Under the pieces are notes generated by a model. The model saw nothing but the letters and a program-made list of their open reading frames with translations. It did no database searches and had not been told where the DNA came from. A stretch of DNA of 64,000 nucleotides, taken from Gymnopilus junonius (Eukaryota; Basidiomycota; Agaricomycetes; Agaricales; Galerinaceae). The position numbers were made by a program, and so were the translations under genes. This document shows positions 10,685 to 22,290 of the stretch, one piece after another; the stretch's first letter is position 1, and the number at the start of each line of letters is the position of its first letter. The DNA lies in contig JADNYJ010000003.1 of the NCBI GenBank assembly GCA_015501075.1, forward strand, positions 434,001-498,000, in the 5' to 3' direction.

Positions 10685-13130
10685 CTACTCTTCGTAGTTG
10701 ACAGAAGGCACATTCCGTTGCTTCTCTTCACGACCTTCCTTCTTACGATGCGTCATCTTCAACGACTCATTTTGTCCCTTTTTTATCGCGTTTTCCTGCA
10801 ACTGTCGCATGCGTCTGATGTCAACCACCCAGTCCGTCATTTCCAGTAAGGCTTGCCCTTTTTCATACAGGTCTTGCTCCTCCTCAGGAGACAGTAAGTC
10901 AACGGACGTCCGATCGCCGGAACGCCAGAGCAGGATTTGACGGACGGCTTCAGGTAGAAGGACGCTGATACAGTACTGTAAAGAAGGTGAGCAATAAGAT
11001 TGAGAGTGTCCAAGTGTAATACTAACATCTACTTTCTCAACTGGTAGCAGAGACTCAAAAGCAGTACAACCAGTTTGTCCGGGAAAGCTTTCCGTGGCTT
11101 GTGATTGTACCATGTCCTGAGAGGTTTGTTCCTGACCAATTCTAGTCGACGCCGAGAGCTTGTCGCCATTGACGACAGCCATTGCCTGCAAAACCAAGAG
11201 GCAAAGTTATTCGCTAATCAAGTTTAGGGCGTAGAGGAAAACATGCCTCCGCCTTAGAAATAGGTGACGTTGTCAAATCTGACAGGGATAGAGGCTGTGC
11301 CGCGTCAGTAGGTACTTCCATCTCCAAGGCAGAGGTCTCGGCAATGCTTGATGGAGGGGAGATTCCACTATAGGCATCCTGAAGAATATGTTAGTTGAGT
11401 AGGCATAAAGAGAGGGCCAACATACTGGTCCAATAGGTTTAGTTCCGGAGATGAAAGACTGTTCAGGCTAAAAGAACGATTAGGACCTATAGGTAAAAAG
11501 GAAGGAAGTTAGGCCGACCTCGACTCCACTAGTAGTAAAAGAGCTGGGAGGCATGTCGGGAGGAGGTGAAGAAAGTACCGCGTCCGTCACAGGAGGCGAA
11601 ACGAATTGCGTGTTACATTCCACGTTTGAGCAGTCATCCGATAACGGTGCTGTCGAAGGCCCTCCCACTGGTTGGCCATCCTCTAGTACAACTAATTTGG
11701 TCGCTCCTGGATTTTGCGGAGCCGCTCTGGCATGTTTCTCGTCTCGGAGAACCCATTCTGTCAGGTTTTCCTGGATTCCTTCAACATCTTTGGGATCCAT
11801 TAACCCTCTCAAAGACGAGTCTCTCCCCAAATGATATCTGTGACTAGTACCCTTCATAAACCTTCTGTTCCGATCTCTTGCTGGTTGGTACTCATCGTTT
11901 AAGATTGCTTTCAGCACGTTCTTGGTGAAGACAAATTGATGTCGAATGGGAAGGTCACTGAAGTCGTCGCGCGAAGGAGGTGGATCAAGTGGTTCCGGAC
12001 TAAGAGAACGTTGGGGATCGTGACGCTTTGTTTCATCCACGTCATCTGGATCCTCCTGAAAAACGCTTTCGTACTTTCCAAGCTGGAAAACGATGTCAGA
12101 TAGAATCCTTGCAGAATAAATGTCAAAGACTCACTGTACATGTAGCAAATCCAGCTTCCTGGCTTGCATAGAACCAAGGTCTCGGAATAACTTGCCTCGT
12201 TTTATCCAGCCATGTAACGACATATTTTCCTTTCTGTTCACCAGTTCGGATGTATTTGTCAAGCCTTGCAGGCCAATACACTGTTGCGTTAGCACTGGCT
12301 TTGGCGAGTACCCCCTCTCCAGGTATTTCTAATAGGAATTGTTCGTCCTCTTGAAGATCCTCTGATGACATGCTGCTGCTTTTACTCTTCTTACGCTTCC
12401 ATTTGAACTTCCTTTAGATTTGGGTGCTGCAGAAACTATTTGGAAGCTTTCTGAGAGCTTAATATTTCGAAATAGTGGGGCAGATCGTCGCTGCCGTTGT
12501 CTGAAGCATTTGACTCTGACCCGCGACTTGCTGATCCTCGGTCCTCTACTGGAATCGCCTGGAATTGATTGAATTTGTCCAGCTTTCGTTTCTTCCTTGG
12601 AGAAGAAGAGATTGGCGTTGGTATGTATATGGTTTTGCGTTGAGCTTCCTGGGGATGAAGTCTGGAGTCGGAGGACGCGTATCTGTATCTTCCTCTGAGG
12701 ATAAGGGAGTGAGGTCCGATAACTCGTCCAGATCCGTACACGCTTGTTGGCCATTATGATGATCGGCTGGGAGGGAACCGGAGGGCGCAGTTGAGGTAGA
12801 AGCTAAATCTGACTCCGAAAGTTTTAGTTCCGTGCGGACTGAAGGCAAGTGTGTGGTTTTGGTCACCGCTGCCTTGGTCACCGAAGATTTCTTTGGTGCT
12901 TTGGACCTTTTATAATTATGGTGCTTTCCATATATCCGTAGCCTTCTTTCAGTACTTCCTCCTTCATCCTCAGAACCCGCACTCGGCGAAGAACTATCCG
13001 AATGTAATCCTTCCCCTACAACCTCCGGGACAACCTTCGCAGATTTTCGACGAGGACGAATGCTGCCGACAGGCATGGTACCTTCCGTGGAAATATGGGT
13101 TGTTTGAGGCACAAATTTAGATTTCAGCAT
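10685..13130 (-). CDS. Uncharacterised nuclear protein with PWWP-like domain
   Basis: No known function; probable chromatin-associated protein. Exons: 13130-12135, 12082-11519, 11467-11426, 11378-11247, 11185-11033 and 10975-10685. The first part is disordered and Ser/acid-rich, with basic clusters (RPRRKSAK, SPRKKRKLD, KWKRKKSKSSS) that look like nuclear localisation signals. A PWWP/Tudor-type module follows: GEGVLAKASANATVYWPARL, then GKYVVTWLDKTRQVIPRPWF, with aromatic residues where a PWWP fold forms its methyl-lysine cage. Downstream blocks include LPIRHQFVFTKNVLKAIL and a helical, acidic/basic C-terminus (VRQILLWRSG, EEEQDLYEKGQALLEMTDWV). Exon 1 is continuous only if single missing bases near 12651, 12448 and 12402 are assumed. 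The fourth intron (11246-11186) begins with GC rather than GT. Start is uncertain (13130 or 13076). Confidence is good that it is one gene, low on role. Confidence 0.65.
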
Positions 13131-15477
13131 GAGGAGCTTAAGTAGGGTCAGCGTTGCCGACGATGGTGGGAGGATCAGCGTCCGCGTCACATTTCGCGTC
13201 TCGTCACATCACGCCTCTGACATCGAAACGGCAGGACTCCGCCGCAGGAGTCTTCATGAGCCCTTATTTCTCGTTGTTACGGTGTTACGAGTGAGCCTCG
13301 AGTAGGCCTATAGTTAGTGACAGAAGATTGAGAGGGCGTTTGCGTAAGGGTCAGACGTAGTGCAGCGTGCGCAAGATGTGCCTTGAGTGTAGTGCGTCCT
13401 CAGGTCCGACACTCATTTAAAAGTACACAAAGACAGCCCTTTCAGCATGCACTCAATGTCATTATCAGGAATCTGAGCTCCGTTGACAGCAATGATTTAT
13501 TTTCAATGACGGATTTTGTACATAAGTATAGTAAGTAGTAGTCAGTACTTCGACAGCTGTGAGAATTTACAAGGTAAAGAATTTCCTGCAATAAGCTCAG
13601 ATGAAAGTCAATAGATAATCTGTCGAAAGGTCGGTACATAATTTATGTGTACACATAACTTCTTCAAAAACTCGCAAAGCTCAAAGTTCGGTCATCAAAA
13701 GATCCGTTCAAAAATGGAATATTTCCTTCTTTGGATATCGCGCCTCCGCTTCGATCAATGTGCGCCACAGAGATCAGGGATTGCGCACAAAGGAAAAGGG
13801 TTAAGACGGGCGAGAGAGCATAACTATATTCATCGATTTTGTTTGATGCGTAAAGTGCTCACGTTTATGCGTCAAACGGAAAAATAAGCAATATTTTTAC
13901 CTGAACCTTCGCTGGAAGTAATAAATTCATCTTAGAATTGAGTTGTGTATTTCAATCAAATCAAAAGACCTTTCGTTGGAATTTCAAAAGGTGCTAAGTG
14001 CTTTCCAATCAGGGTGATATTGGGCGAGAACTTTCTCAGCCTAAAATCGCAAGGGCTTCACTACAAGAAGGACATGCCTGAATACATCGTGTGCACCAAA
14101 ACCTCGTGCATTTTTAATAAAGAACGTCTTCAAGGACGTGCAGTGAGGATTCTGACTTCTGTGACCACGCTGGCGTATTTGTATGACACCTGTTGACTCA
14201 TTGAAATGAACAGCCAAAGCAGAAAGGGAAATGAGAATGAGTCACCCAAACTTCTCGCTTAACACTCGGGTCGAGCTCACCACACTGAGTATGGCAATGA
14301 CTCATGCATTATTCAGTGAGGTTTAAAACCCATATGGACCAGATATGAAAGGAGTTGCTATGATTTATCCCTTAACTAAACCAGATGAAGGCTCGACGAA
14401 GGGCGTAGGTGTTTGACGTTCTCTAAAATAGATGTCTTTGATAGAAGCTAGAGGTTTGGAGCCATTTTTTGGTGTGGTCGGATACCCTGGAGTTTTCTCA
14501 GCGCCGACTTCGCAAATATGAACACTCTTGATGATCTACAGCGTCACCGGCGGAAAGAGGCCCTTTCTTGCTGGAAAGGGGGTATCTGGCCCGAGTAACG
14601 AACGTGGACTCTGTCCAACTTCAGAATTCATCGAACACCATATGAAATGCAGCATATCGCAGATAACGACCAGATGGGCGTCGATTGCTCACACCGGGCA
14701 AGGATACGCAGCCGAAAGGCCAATAGGATCGGATGGCGAAGTTGATAGATACGAAGTTGACGGTTTGCGACTCGAAATCCATTACACCGCAGCAAGTTAT
14801 CGGTTACGAAATCCATACTCGAAGCTCGCCTCGTTTTCTTACAGGGAGTCACTAGGATCCACAGAATACATGCCGCCGTAGTTTTTATGACATTGCGATG
14901 TATGAATGCCACGCGCGCACGATAATAGGCCGTCCGAAAGCTCCGTCGGCCGTGGCATTGACATGACGGATCGTGGCCAGGCGTCGAGCCTCGAGACGCG
15001 AGTGATCAGGCCAGAAGTTTTCTTAGGGTCCCCGTCAGTCTGGGTCAAGGGGAGAAATCGCTAAAACTATGACCAGGCTTGACGGAGTCGGCCGACAGGA
15101 TATTTAAATCATAGTTTCCAGTTTTGGGACATTCCTACACAGATGTTTAAGTGGACGTGCTAAGATAGGCATAGCGATCGATCGATTCGGACTGGGTATA
15201 TCATAAAATAACACATAAACGGGCGTACATTATCAATGTCATGAGGGACCGTAACAATAGACTTGTGTGAGGTGCAGAAAATTCCATGATGACCAGGATA
15301 GGTTCTTCATCGATGTGACACGAGGAAGATGGACGGCGAAATATAGGAAATGAAAGGTAGGGTTAAAAGGTTCTATAATCAAACAAGAATAAGTAGACCT
15401 CGTCGTTTCGCGTTTCATCACTTCTTCAATCTCTTCGTTTTGTTTTCATTTCTCTTGCAGGCGCAATGTCCGCTATA
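13131..15477. other. Gene-poor interval
   Basis: About 2.3 kb between the PWWP-like gene and the proline-rich gene. Several short ORFs (for example 14528-14881) have no recognisable motif and overlap each other on both strands. A small stem of GACTCC/GGAGTC lies at 13235-13252. I see no supportable gene. Confidence 0.4.
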
Positions 15478-16811
15478 TCATCGACCCTGCTCAACCCTGT
15501 GCTGACCCGACGCTCCTATTGAATGCCGCCTAGAGAGCTTTCTCCCACCACCAGAAGAGCCTCGCGCCGATCCTGCAGAAGAGAACATGTTGAAGTGGAA
15601 GAGTCGCTGGAAAAAGTGTTTCTTCCCATTGCTATATCCATAGGGCGACGAGGGTGATTTTGTTGTTGAGGTAGCTGTGATTATTGATTGTTCGGGACTA
15701 GGATTCTGCCAGAAGAGCACACCACGTCGTCAGCTAGCTGTGTAGCTTTTCGTGTGGTTGAGGGCGACTCACGATCACATGTACTTTCTGCCCATGCGAT
15801 GGGAGGACATAGTATGTGCTACCTGATTTCTCAGATCCAAGAGACTCCGCTGATTCAGCATGATTCCGTCTCGTGGAATGTCCTAACGATCGCGTTCGAT
15901 CGTAGTCTTCAAGCATCCTTACGTCACGCGCTGAAGTATGTCGCTGCGAACCAACCGACGGGTACGGGGTTGGATAAGCAGGGGGGTACTGGCCAGGCAC
16001 TGGTGCAGAGTGACTGTATATCATACCATTTGGACCCACCTGAGGCGGGTGGTGGAACATAGAGGGAGGAGAATAATTAGGGCGCTGGGAATGATGAGCA
16101 GGGGCATAAACTATCGCCGGTGGGTGTTTTGCATGGCCTTGTCGAGGCCATGGATGATGTGGTGGCGCGAAACTAACTTGCTGTTGAGGATGAACACTCA
16201 GCGCTCCATGAGAAGGGTGGTAATGCGATTGTGACTGCAAATGCTCTGGCGACACGAAAGGAGGCATTTCGGGCACCGGCTCGTGAATCCTTTCCGAACC
16301 TCTAGGAAGGGACTTCGACCGGTTGTGGCTCGGCGCAAAGGGCCAGAAGGCATTGGAGCGTCGCCAAAGGAGGGCAGGATCCGAATCTCTTCTGGCGCGC
16401 GGGAGTCGAAATCATGTCTGCAACGACGTCAGTGATGTGATACAACGGTGATGCACAACTAGAACCCGACCTTGCGCGATTGTTGGAGTGATTATATGAA
16501 ATGTTTGATCGGTCAACGTTAGATTCTTGATGTCTCTTTGATCCATGCCTGCCAAGTCCATTGGGGTGAGGAATTGGGATGTCGGGTCGGCCATCGTTGT
16601 AGCGCAACACCATTCTCGGCGGTGTCGAGTGGGTACTATCTGCTTCTGAGGGTGGTGAAGAAGGTATAAGACCTTCCAGGACCGATGGGGGAACTGACGG
16701 CGAATAAAGTTCAGCATCAGAAGGTGAGACGGATTGGATCCAGTACGCCGTCCTCTCACGAGCAGACATGAACTCGCGAAAGGCCTGCGAGGAGGTTGTA
16801 TACTCGGTCAT
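15478..16811 (-). CDS. Uncharacterised proline/serine-rich protein
   Basis: Function unknown; layout suggests a disordered regulatory or scaffold protein. Exons: 16811-16471, 16417-15773 and 15705-15478. The N-terminus (MTEYTTSSQAFREFMSARER then TAYWIQ) could form a helix. It is followed by Ser/Pro stretches (SPSVPPSVLEGLIPSSPPS), a motif-like segment EEIRILPSFGDAPMPSGP, a long His/Pro/Gln-rich tract (about residues 170-260), and a basic tail (KKHFFQRLF, GGGRKLSRRHSIG). The middle exon changes frame at a GGG run (16340-16342): one added base joins the SFGDAPMPSGP frame to FAPSHNRSKSLPRGSERIHE without a stop. Intron 1 has a weak GTCGGG donor; introns are 53 and 67 bases. An ATG-led ORF just upstream (17068-16820) may be leader sequence. 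Confidence 0.6.
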
Positions 16812-19776
16812 CTGCAACCCTAGTCGACGTCAAAGACAACAAAGGCGGACTTGGAAGATGGGAAAAAGGCGGGCAGGTATGGGAGAAGTATGAACTTTAT
16901 AGGTTCGAACAGAGCCGAGAGATAAAAACGGAGCAGTTTGCGGGGTTGATTCATGTCTAGTGGCCTTGGGTTAAGATTCGCTGGATATTTTGGGGAATCT
17001 ACCAGGGACGAGCCAGATTTCACCATATTTTTGGAGGATAAGATCAGAACGTGTTCACCTCGAGGCAAGCGCGGAAGTCAAATCCACAATCCAGAATCAT
17101 ATCAACACCGTGGGTAACGGTCCGGCCTCATTGTACCCTCAGCCCAACGCAACGCCTCACATCCCCTGCCAAAATTTTTATTGCCGTGATATCATTGCTG
17201 TCATACCCTGACAACGTAGACAACGTTGGTGGCCAATAAATTTTGGATTTTAACTTTATGAAAGTAGAGTTCGCAAGTGCCATGCTGAGAAGAAATCAAA
17301 TTAAATTGTAGAATCCTGTAAGGGTTTACCTAACCCGAAGGATGACGCCTCTGCCTTTGTGTCTTGGTGCGCATAATAGAATCCTAGTTGACCTGCAGCG
17401 CGGCATGCCAAAGGACATGCGGCCCTTTCGTTCTGGTTCAATAAAATGACAAGCTTCTAGGTATCCATTTGGCCTTCGTATTGCTGTAAAGCACAGGAAC
17501 CGCGGCAGCACAGGACGGCAATGAAGAGACACCGCCATTTATCTATATGATATCTGTTTTACTGTCCGAGGGCTGTTGGCGTTGGACCATCCATTTAGCT
17601 GTCAAATTTGAGAAAATGGTGATACATGAATCCATTAACTCACAGACGCGTAATCGCGACCGAAATCTTCAGGCTGTCTCTCAGAGAACCCTACAAGGAC
17701 CTGAGCATTCAGATTGATGGACATTTGGGAAATGAAATCAGCTGTAAATTTTTCATGAACGTGAGTGACCTACGTAAATCCGGACATGCTCAGAGCTGAT
17801 ATGGAATTCGACTACCAAGGATGTGGCCTGCACGTAGCAGAAGAGAATCGCAGTCAAAAGATCACGAGTAAGCCATAGATATTTTAGGAGATTCAGCTGA
17901 GGCTCCATGCGTGAATTTCTTTGCTATGAGAGAAGTGGATGTTCATCAAGCTTGCAGATGTTGGGTTGGCGAACACGTCGGGTTCGGGGCTTCTCCTTAT
18001 AAGGTCGGTTAAATTGTGAATTTACAGGTCGCACGGAGACTATCCTTTACAGATGCCGGCAGACAACGAAAAACAAGGCGACTTTTGCACTCACATCGAA
18101 TGATCCCAAGAACCCGGCTAACAGGTCATCTCCGCGGCATGAGTGACCTAAATGGTGATCTTTACTCCCTCCTGACGAGCTTAATCGTGAATAGAAAGGC
18201 AGAACAACAAGGCGCGAGGAAACACATCACTCCTTTCAGTCAGTCAAGTGACCTGGTGGCCTGATCATGAGTCTAACAGTCTGGGCGATATGCCATTCGA
18301 CGTTGGCAATGGATTCTGGGCTGAACTGTGGTCGTTTTCGCAAGGTGGTCGAGAATAACCACGGCCGGTCCGGGGGTTTTTGAAAAGGTATGTCTGATAA
18401 TACAAAAGGACAACAAATTACATCAACTTGCTGGTTTTCAGAAGACTATCTGGGTGGAGAGAGACGCACATTTCGGCACAATTGCGGGGTTGACAAGTAA
18501 GATTATCACAGAAGTTCGTAGTGCAATGGGAAAACAAGGTCAGATAAGGATAATTACATCTCAGTCTGGCATGAATCGAGAAGGAATTGGACTCGTTTGC
18601 ACAGAACTTGGAAAGGAGGATGTGAATCGAATCTTCAAGAACATGTCATTGAAGATGCCGCAGCGTGGTGTCGAGAAACCGTCCATGCAGGCCATGATTC
18701 TATCTTCTAGTGGCATGTCAGTAAACTGTGAACGTTCGCGGGATGTCGTTGATAATTATAAACAGTCAGATAGAAAATGGCAAAGGTTTCAGGTCTGCAA
18801 ACACGAAAGAGACTAATGACAGCAACTTCAAGGAAGGGGACGCGCTTCAAGTTTCACACCCGTGTGAAAATGCAACGCGGTCACGAGATACAATTCTGCA
18901 CGTGCTTATGCTGGCCGGTCCACCGGCCTTAGGTGAGTCGGTGACGGCCCACTCGACTTACAAAGTTCAGACCACCACTTGGAAAGGACAGTGGAAGCAT
19001 TGAAATGCTTCGAGGCAGTTAACAAAAAAAAGATCCTAATCGGATTGCATTTTGCGTTAGATTGTCCATGAATTGCATAGCATCAATTTTCAGTGCGTAC
19101 AGGTGTGTACTAAGGTTTAGATTTCGGACTTCGGTTTGTTCAGAATCCAGATTCCTCAGATGCTCCAGTCGGAGAATCCGAAAGCACTTCTGTCAAAAAC
19201 CTTCCCATTTATTTTCGCGAGTATTTTGCCATTGGCCATAAAAAAGCAGGCAAGGCCTTAGAAAGGAGAGAGAAAAATATGAATAAAAAGTTCTGCTGAC
19301 TTACTTACCAACCATCCGACTCATCTGTTGATTGTCCAGGCGTTCAATCGAGCGGATATTCATTCCAAACATCCTGTGGCAAAAGTTTTTTACCCGAGCC
19401 CACTTCAAAAGGCCGTATTCGACTATATACCCTGAAGAAAGAAAGTGTCCGATTTAATCATACTCATAAATTAATGAAGGACAATGTCGGCTTTATGCGT
19501 AACTCCAGTAAAAAAAAACTCTATATGTAAAAAGGACTTTAAAAACCGAGCTACGTGCTCCCCGAGCTGCAAATATTCTAAAGTTGCAAAGGCCACGACA
19601 AGAAGGAAAAGATGACTGGACTATGGTTAACACCTTCAATGTGTATACCTAAGCTGTTGAACATCAATTAGCGACATCAAAAGAAAATGATAGAAAAGAC
19701 TTACTGAAAGAAAAAATATGTGGACTAGCTTCAAGTAGTGTAGACCTTCAAGGCCGAGCAGAAGGACCAAGGCTGC
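16812..19776. other. Gene-poor interval
   Basis: Nearly 3 kb with no recognised gene. The longest ORF (18328-18816, +) has unremarkable composition and no known motif. The right end carries the 3' flank of the SH3 gene, with several A-rich runs near 19020 and 19510. No inverted repeat structure was noticed. Confidence 0.4.
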
Positions 19777-20834
19777 TCACTCTTCGTGCTCCTCTAGCAT
19801 CACGATCCAACATTGGTGGATCAATCCACCATCACTAGACGCCGTAGGACGGCCACGGCTTAGACATTCAAGGGGGACCATGCCTTGCTCCCCGTCCGCA
19901 TTCATACACAACACCCAACCATCATCATATTCCGCCAGTATCCGAACTATCTCGCCCACCTTGATCGACAATTCATCGGCAAGGTGACGATGAAGGTACA
20001 AACGACTGTTGCCGAGGAAGGTGATATCGCTGCAGAAGTGGGCGAGTAAACTGATGTCGGACTGAGAACTCTGCTGGTCTAGGTAGACAGCAGACAGTGG
20101 TGCTATACCGTCGTAACGTCGGGTTGTTGTATGATGGTGGGGGTCAGGCATATTGCTGCTCACTAGGATGTGATGGCCAGGGGATTGGGGTGCATTTGCG
20201 GCGGCGGGGGAGCAAATCTCATCTCCGGGGACATGTCTGATGAAACAGAGTCACCAACGAAAGGCTTCGGCTCATATTGGCTAGATCTGATTCCAACAGG
20301 CGCATTTCGAGTCGTCCAAGTGTTCCTGAGTTCATTCGCCCGCGACGGGACCTCGAACGAAGGAGGAAGAACAAGCCTGCAGCGAAACGATAAGGCATCC
20401 TATGACTACGCCTACTATACCTCCAGCAGGTATCTTCGTAGTTGACAGAGCACCACTTTGAAGCATTTTCCCAGAACCGCCTGCCGATGTCACTGCAGGA
20501 GTATGACAGATGGGACCGGAGTAGAGCGGGAGGCGTCGAAGTGGAAGGAGTTTGTGAGGCTGCATTAGAGGTCGTCGAAGAACTCGACGAACTTGATGTT
20601 AGAGTCATCGTGCTTTGTACAGTATTGGAAGTACTGCTAAGTGAAGTCGAGGACTGTGTTGACGATGGCAGCGTTGAGATGAGGGTGAGGGTGATGGGAC
20701 CCGTTAGGGTGAGGCCACCGACGACAACAGCGCCCCATTCTCTCCAAAGTCTGTATCGTCATCATCCCTGGTGAGGAGCACGCGCTGCGTGAAGACGGCG
20801 TCGCAGACGTTTTGAATGCATACCTTAAAGCCAT
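19777..20834 (-). CDS. Single-pass membrane protein with cytosolic SH3 domain
   Basis: Predicted plasma-membrane protein with an extracellular Ser/Thr stalk and a cytosolic SH3 domain, as in fungal sensor- or Fus1-like proteins that recruit proline-rich partners. Exon 1 is only 11 bases (20834-20824) and joins exon 2 at 20750, giving MALRLWREWGAVVVGG and a hydrophobic signal sequence. Next come a Ser/Thr-rich stalk, a membrane helix (IPAGGIVGVVIGCLIV continuing into GLFFLLRSRSRRGR, the basic stop-transfer), a linker with APPPPQMHPNP, and an SH3 domain: DELSIKVGEIVRILAEYDDG, WVLCMNADGEQGMVPLECL. The frame changes several times. One missing base each near 20385, 20277 and 19978 restores continuity at the helix, linker and SH3 entry; a further intron with a weak GTTCGT donor probably lies in the stalk. 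The exact model is therefore uncertain, but the domain order is clear. Confidence 0.65.
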
Positions 20835-22290
20835 GGTGAAGCGCAGTAAGCAGAAGTTAGCTGCTGAGTTGAGCCAGAAACTTACTCAAAAGAACTTGAA
20901 ACGAGTGGAAACCCCTTGGGCTTAGTCAGAGAAGAAAGAAAGAACGTGGCCAGAACGCTAAAGAATCATCGAAGAAAAGATGAGAAACTGAGAAGACAGA
21001 AAGCAATTGAAAGAAAAAGCGGTTGTTGCTAATGAACCCATTGTGCTAACATCAGCATGCGGTCATAAATCAGGTCCAGGTGGACCCGTAGTATCCATTT
21101 GGTCCATCAACCCGATTAGGCAGGTTGTCGGCATCAATCAGATCGTTCCTGGCAGGTTGGTGTTGGTAGGAGAGTAGGAGGAGTTTATTATACTGACACG
21201 GTCCCAAATGGAAACAGCCAGTTTACCGAAAACTGACACTACACTTTGTTGTACCTAGGTGGCTATCTATGTACTAAGTGTGTGCAGCTCCCGGAGCACA
21301 ACATAGGTGGGTCAGGGCTGGGAGTCAAGGAGTATATATATTCATACCCCCGGCCTGTTCAGGCAGGACCAGCAGTTAAAACCCTTTGGGAGCTGAGTAT
21401 GGTTCTCCATCTTTCAGCTATAAATCCCTGCTGTCCAGGGTACCTATATACACACCTCTTCTGCTTTTCCTACCACTATGCATGCCTGCCACTGTATGGC
21501 AGAGATTATGTTTGTTTTAGTCATCATCATCTGTTGGTTGTAATCGTACAGTGGACAGTGACAGTGTACACGGCCACACTGCAAATTACAGCGTTGTGAG
21601 TTGTGACTTTCGGGCAAGTCGGTCTCGTGCTAAGCCCTCCGAAGTCTTTTCACCGAGTTCATTCAACGGGGCTAAAATCCTACCCGAGGGGTAATTACCA
21701 AAGACTCTCAATAGCTTCCAGCTGGCGGATATGATAATAGTAGTAACCCATCCAGTTATACATCATGATCCACGTAAGGAACGGTAATAGTGATGCAGTC
21801 TTTCAGGCCCAGCCTCTCAGGCACCAAACCAAACACCAGCGTCCCTCAGAGCTGCAGAAGGCCACTTGAACGCAGTGCACAATAACAATATTTATGTTTC
21901 TTCGCCCAACTACAAACCACAAGTTGGAGTTCTCGAGTGTTTGACAATATTTCAGATGGGAAAATTCTAAGGATTAGAACACGGGCGCCTGCATCGGAGC
22001 CGGGGGGTTCGTTTTCCATTCTGTGTGGCGCACATTAGTCCGCTTGGGTATATCTAGCGTCGGATCATTAAGTTCAAACAATTGAGAGTTGATCTCGCCG
22101 CCGACTCATGCATAACAAACGTAAGGCTTCAAACAATCAATTCCTGAGATCTGATACAAATACAATATCGTATAGGGACTACTTAGTTTGGTTTGGATCG
22201 AAAGTAGGACGAAAGAAAGAGGTCCGTGGCTCGAATTCACTTGAAGACTTTAGATATAACAGTGGCACGATGCACACGATGATCATTTTA
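20835..22290. other. Intergenic region upstream of SH3 gene
   Basis: About 1.45 kb. Contains the SH3-gene promoter, A/G-rich just upstream of its start, and the 3' flank of the DUF3429 gene. Short ORFs at 21246-21599 and 22108-22440 show no motif. No gene supported. Confidence 0.4.

Noticed and set aside
14528..14881. 117-codon ORF on the plus strand
   Set aside because: Overlapped by open frames on the other strand; no motif or exon structure.
18328..18816. 162-codon ORF on the plus strand in a gene-poor interval
   Set aside because: No recognisable domain, no splice partners, and residues look random.
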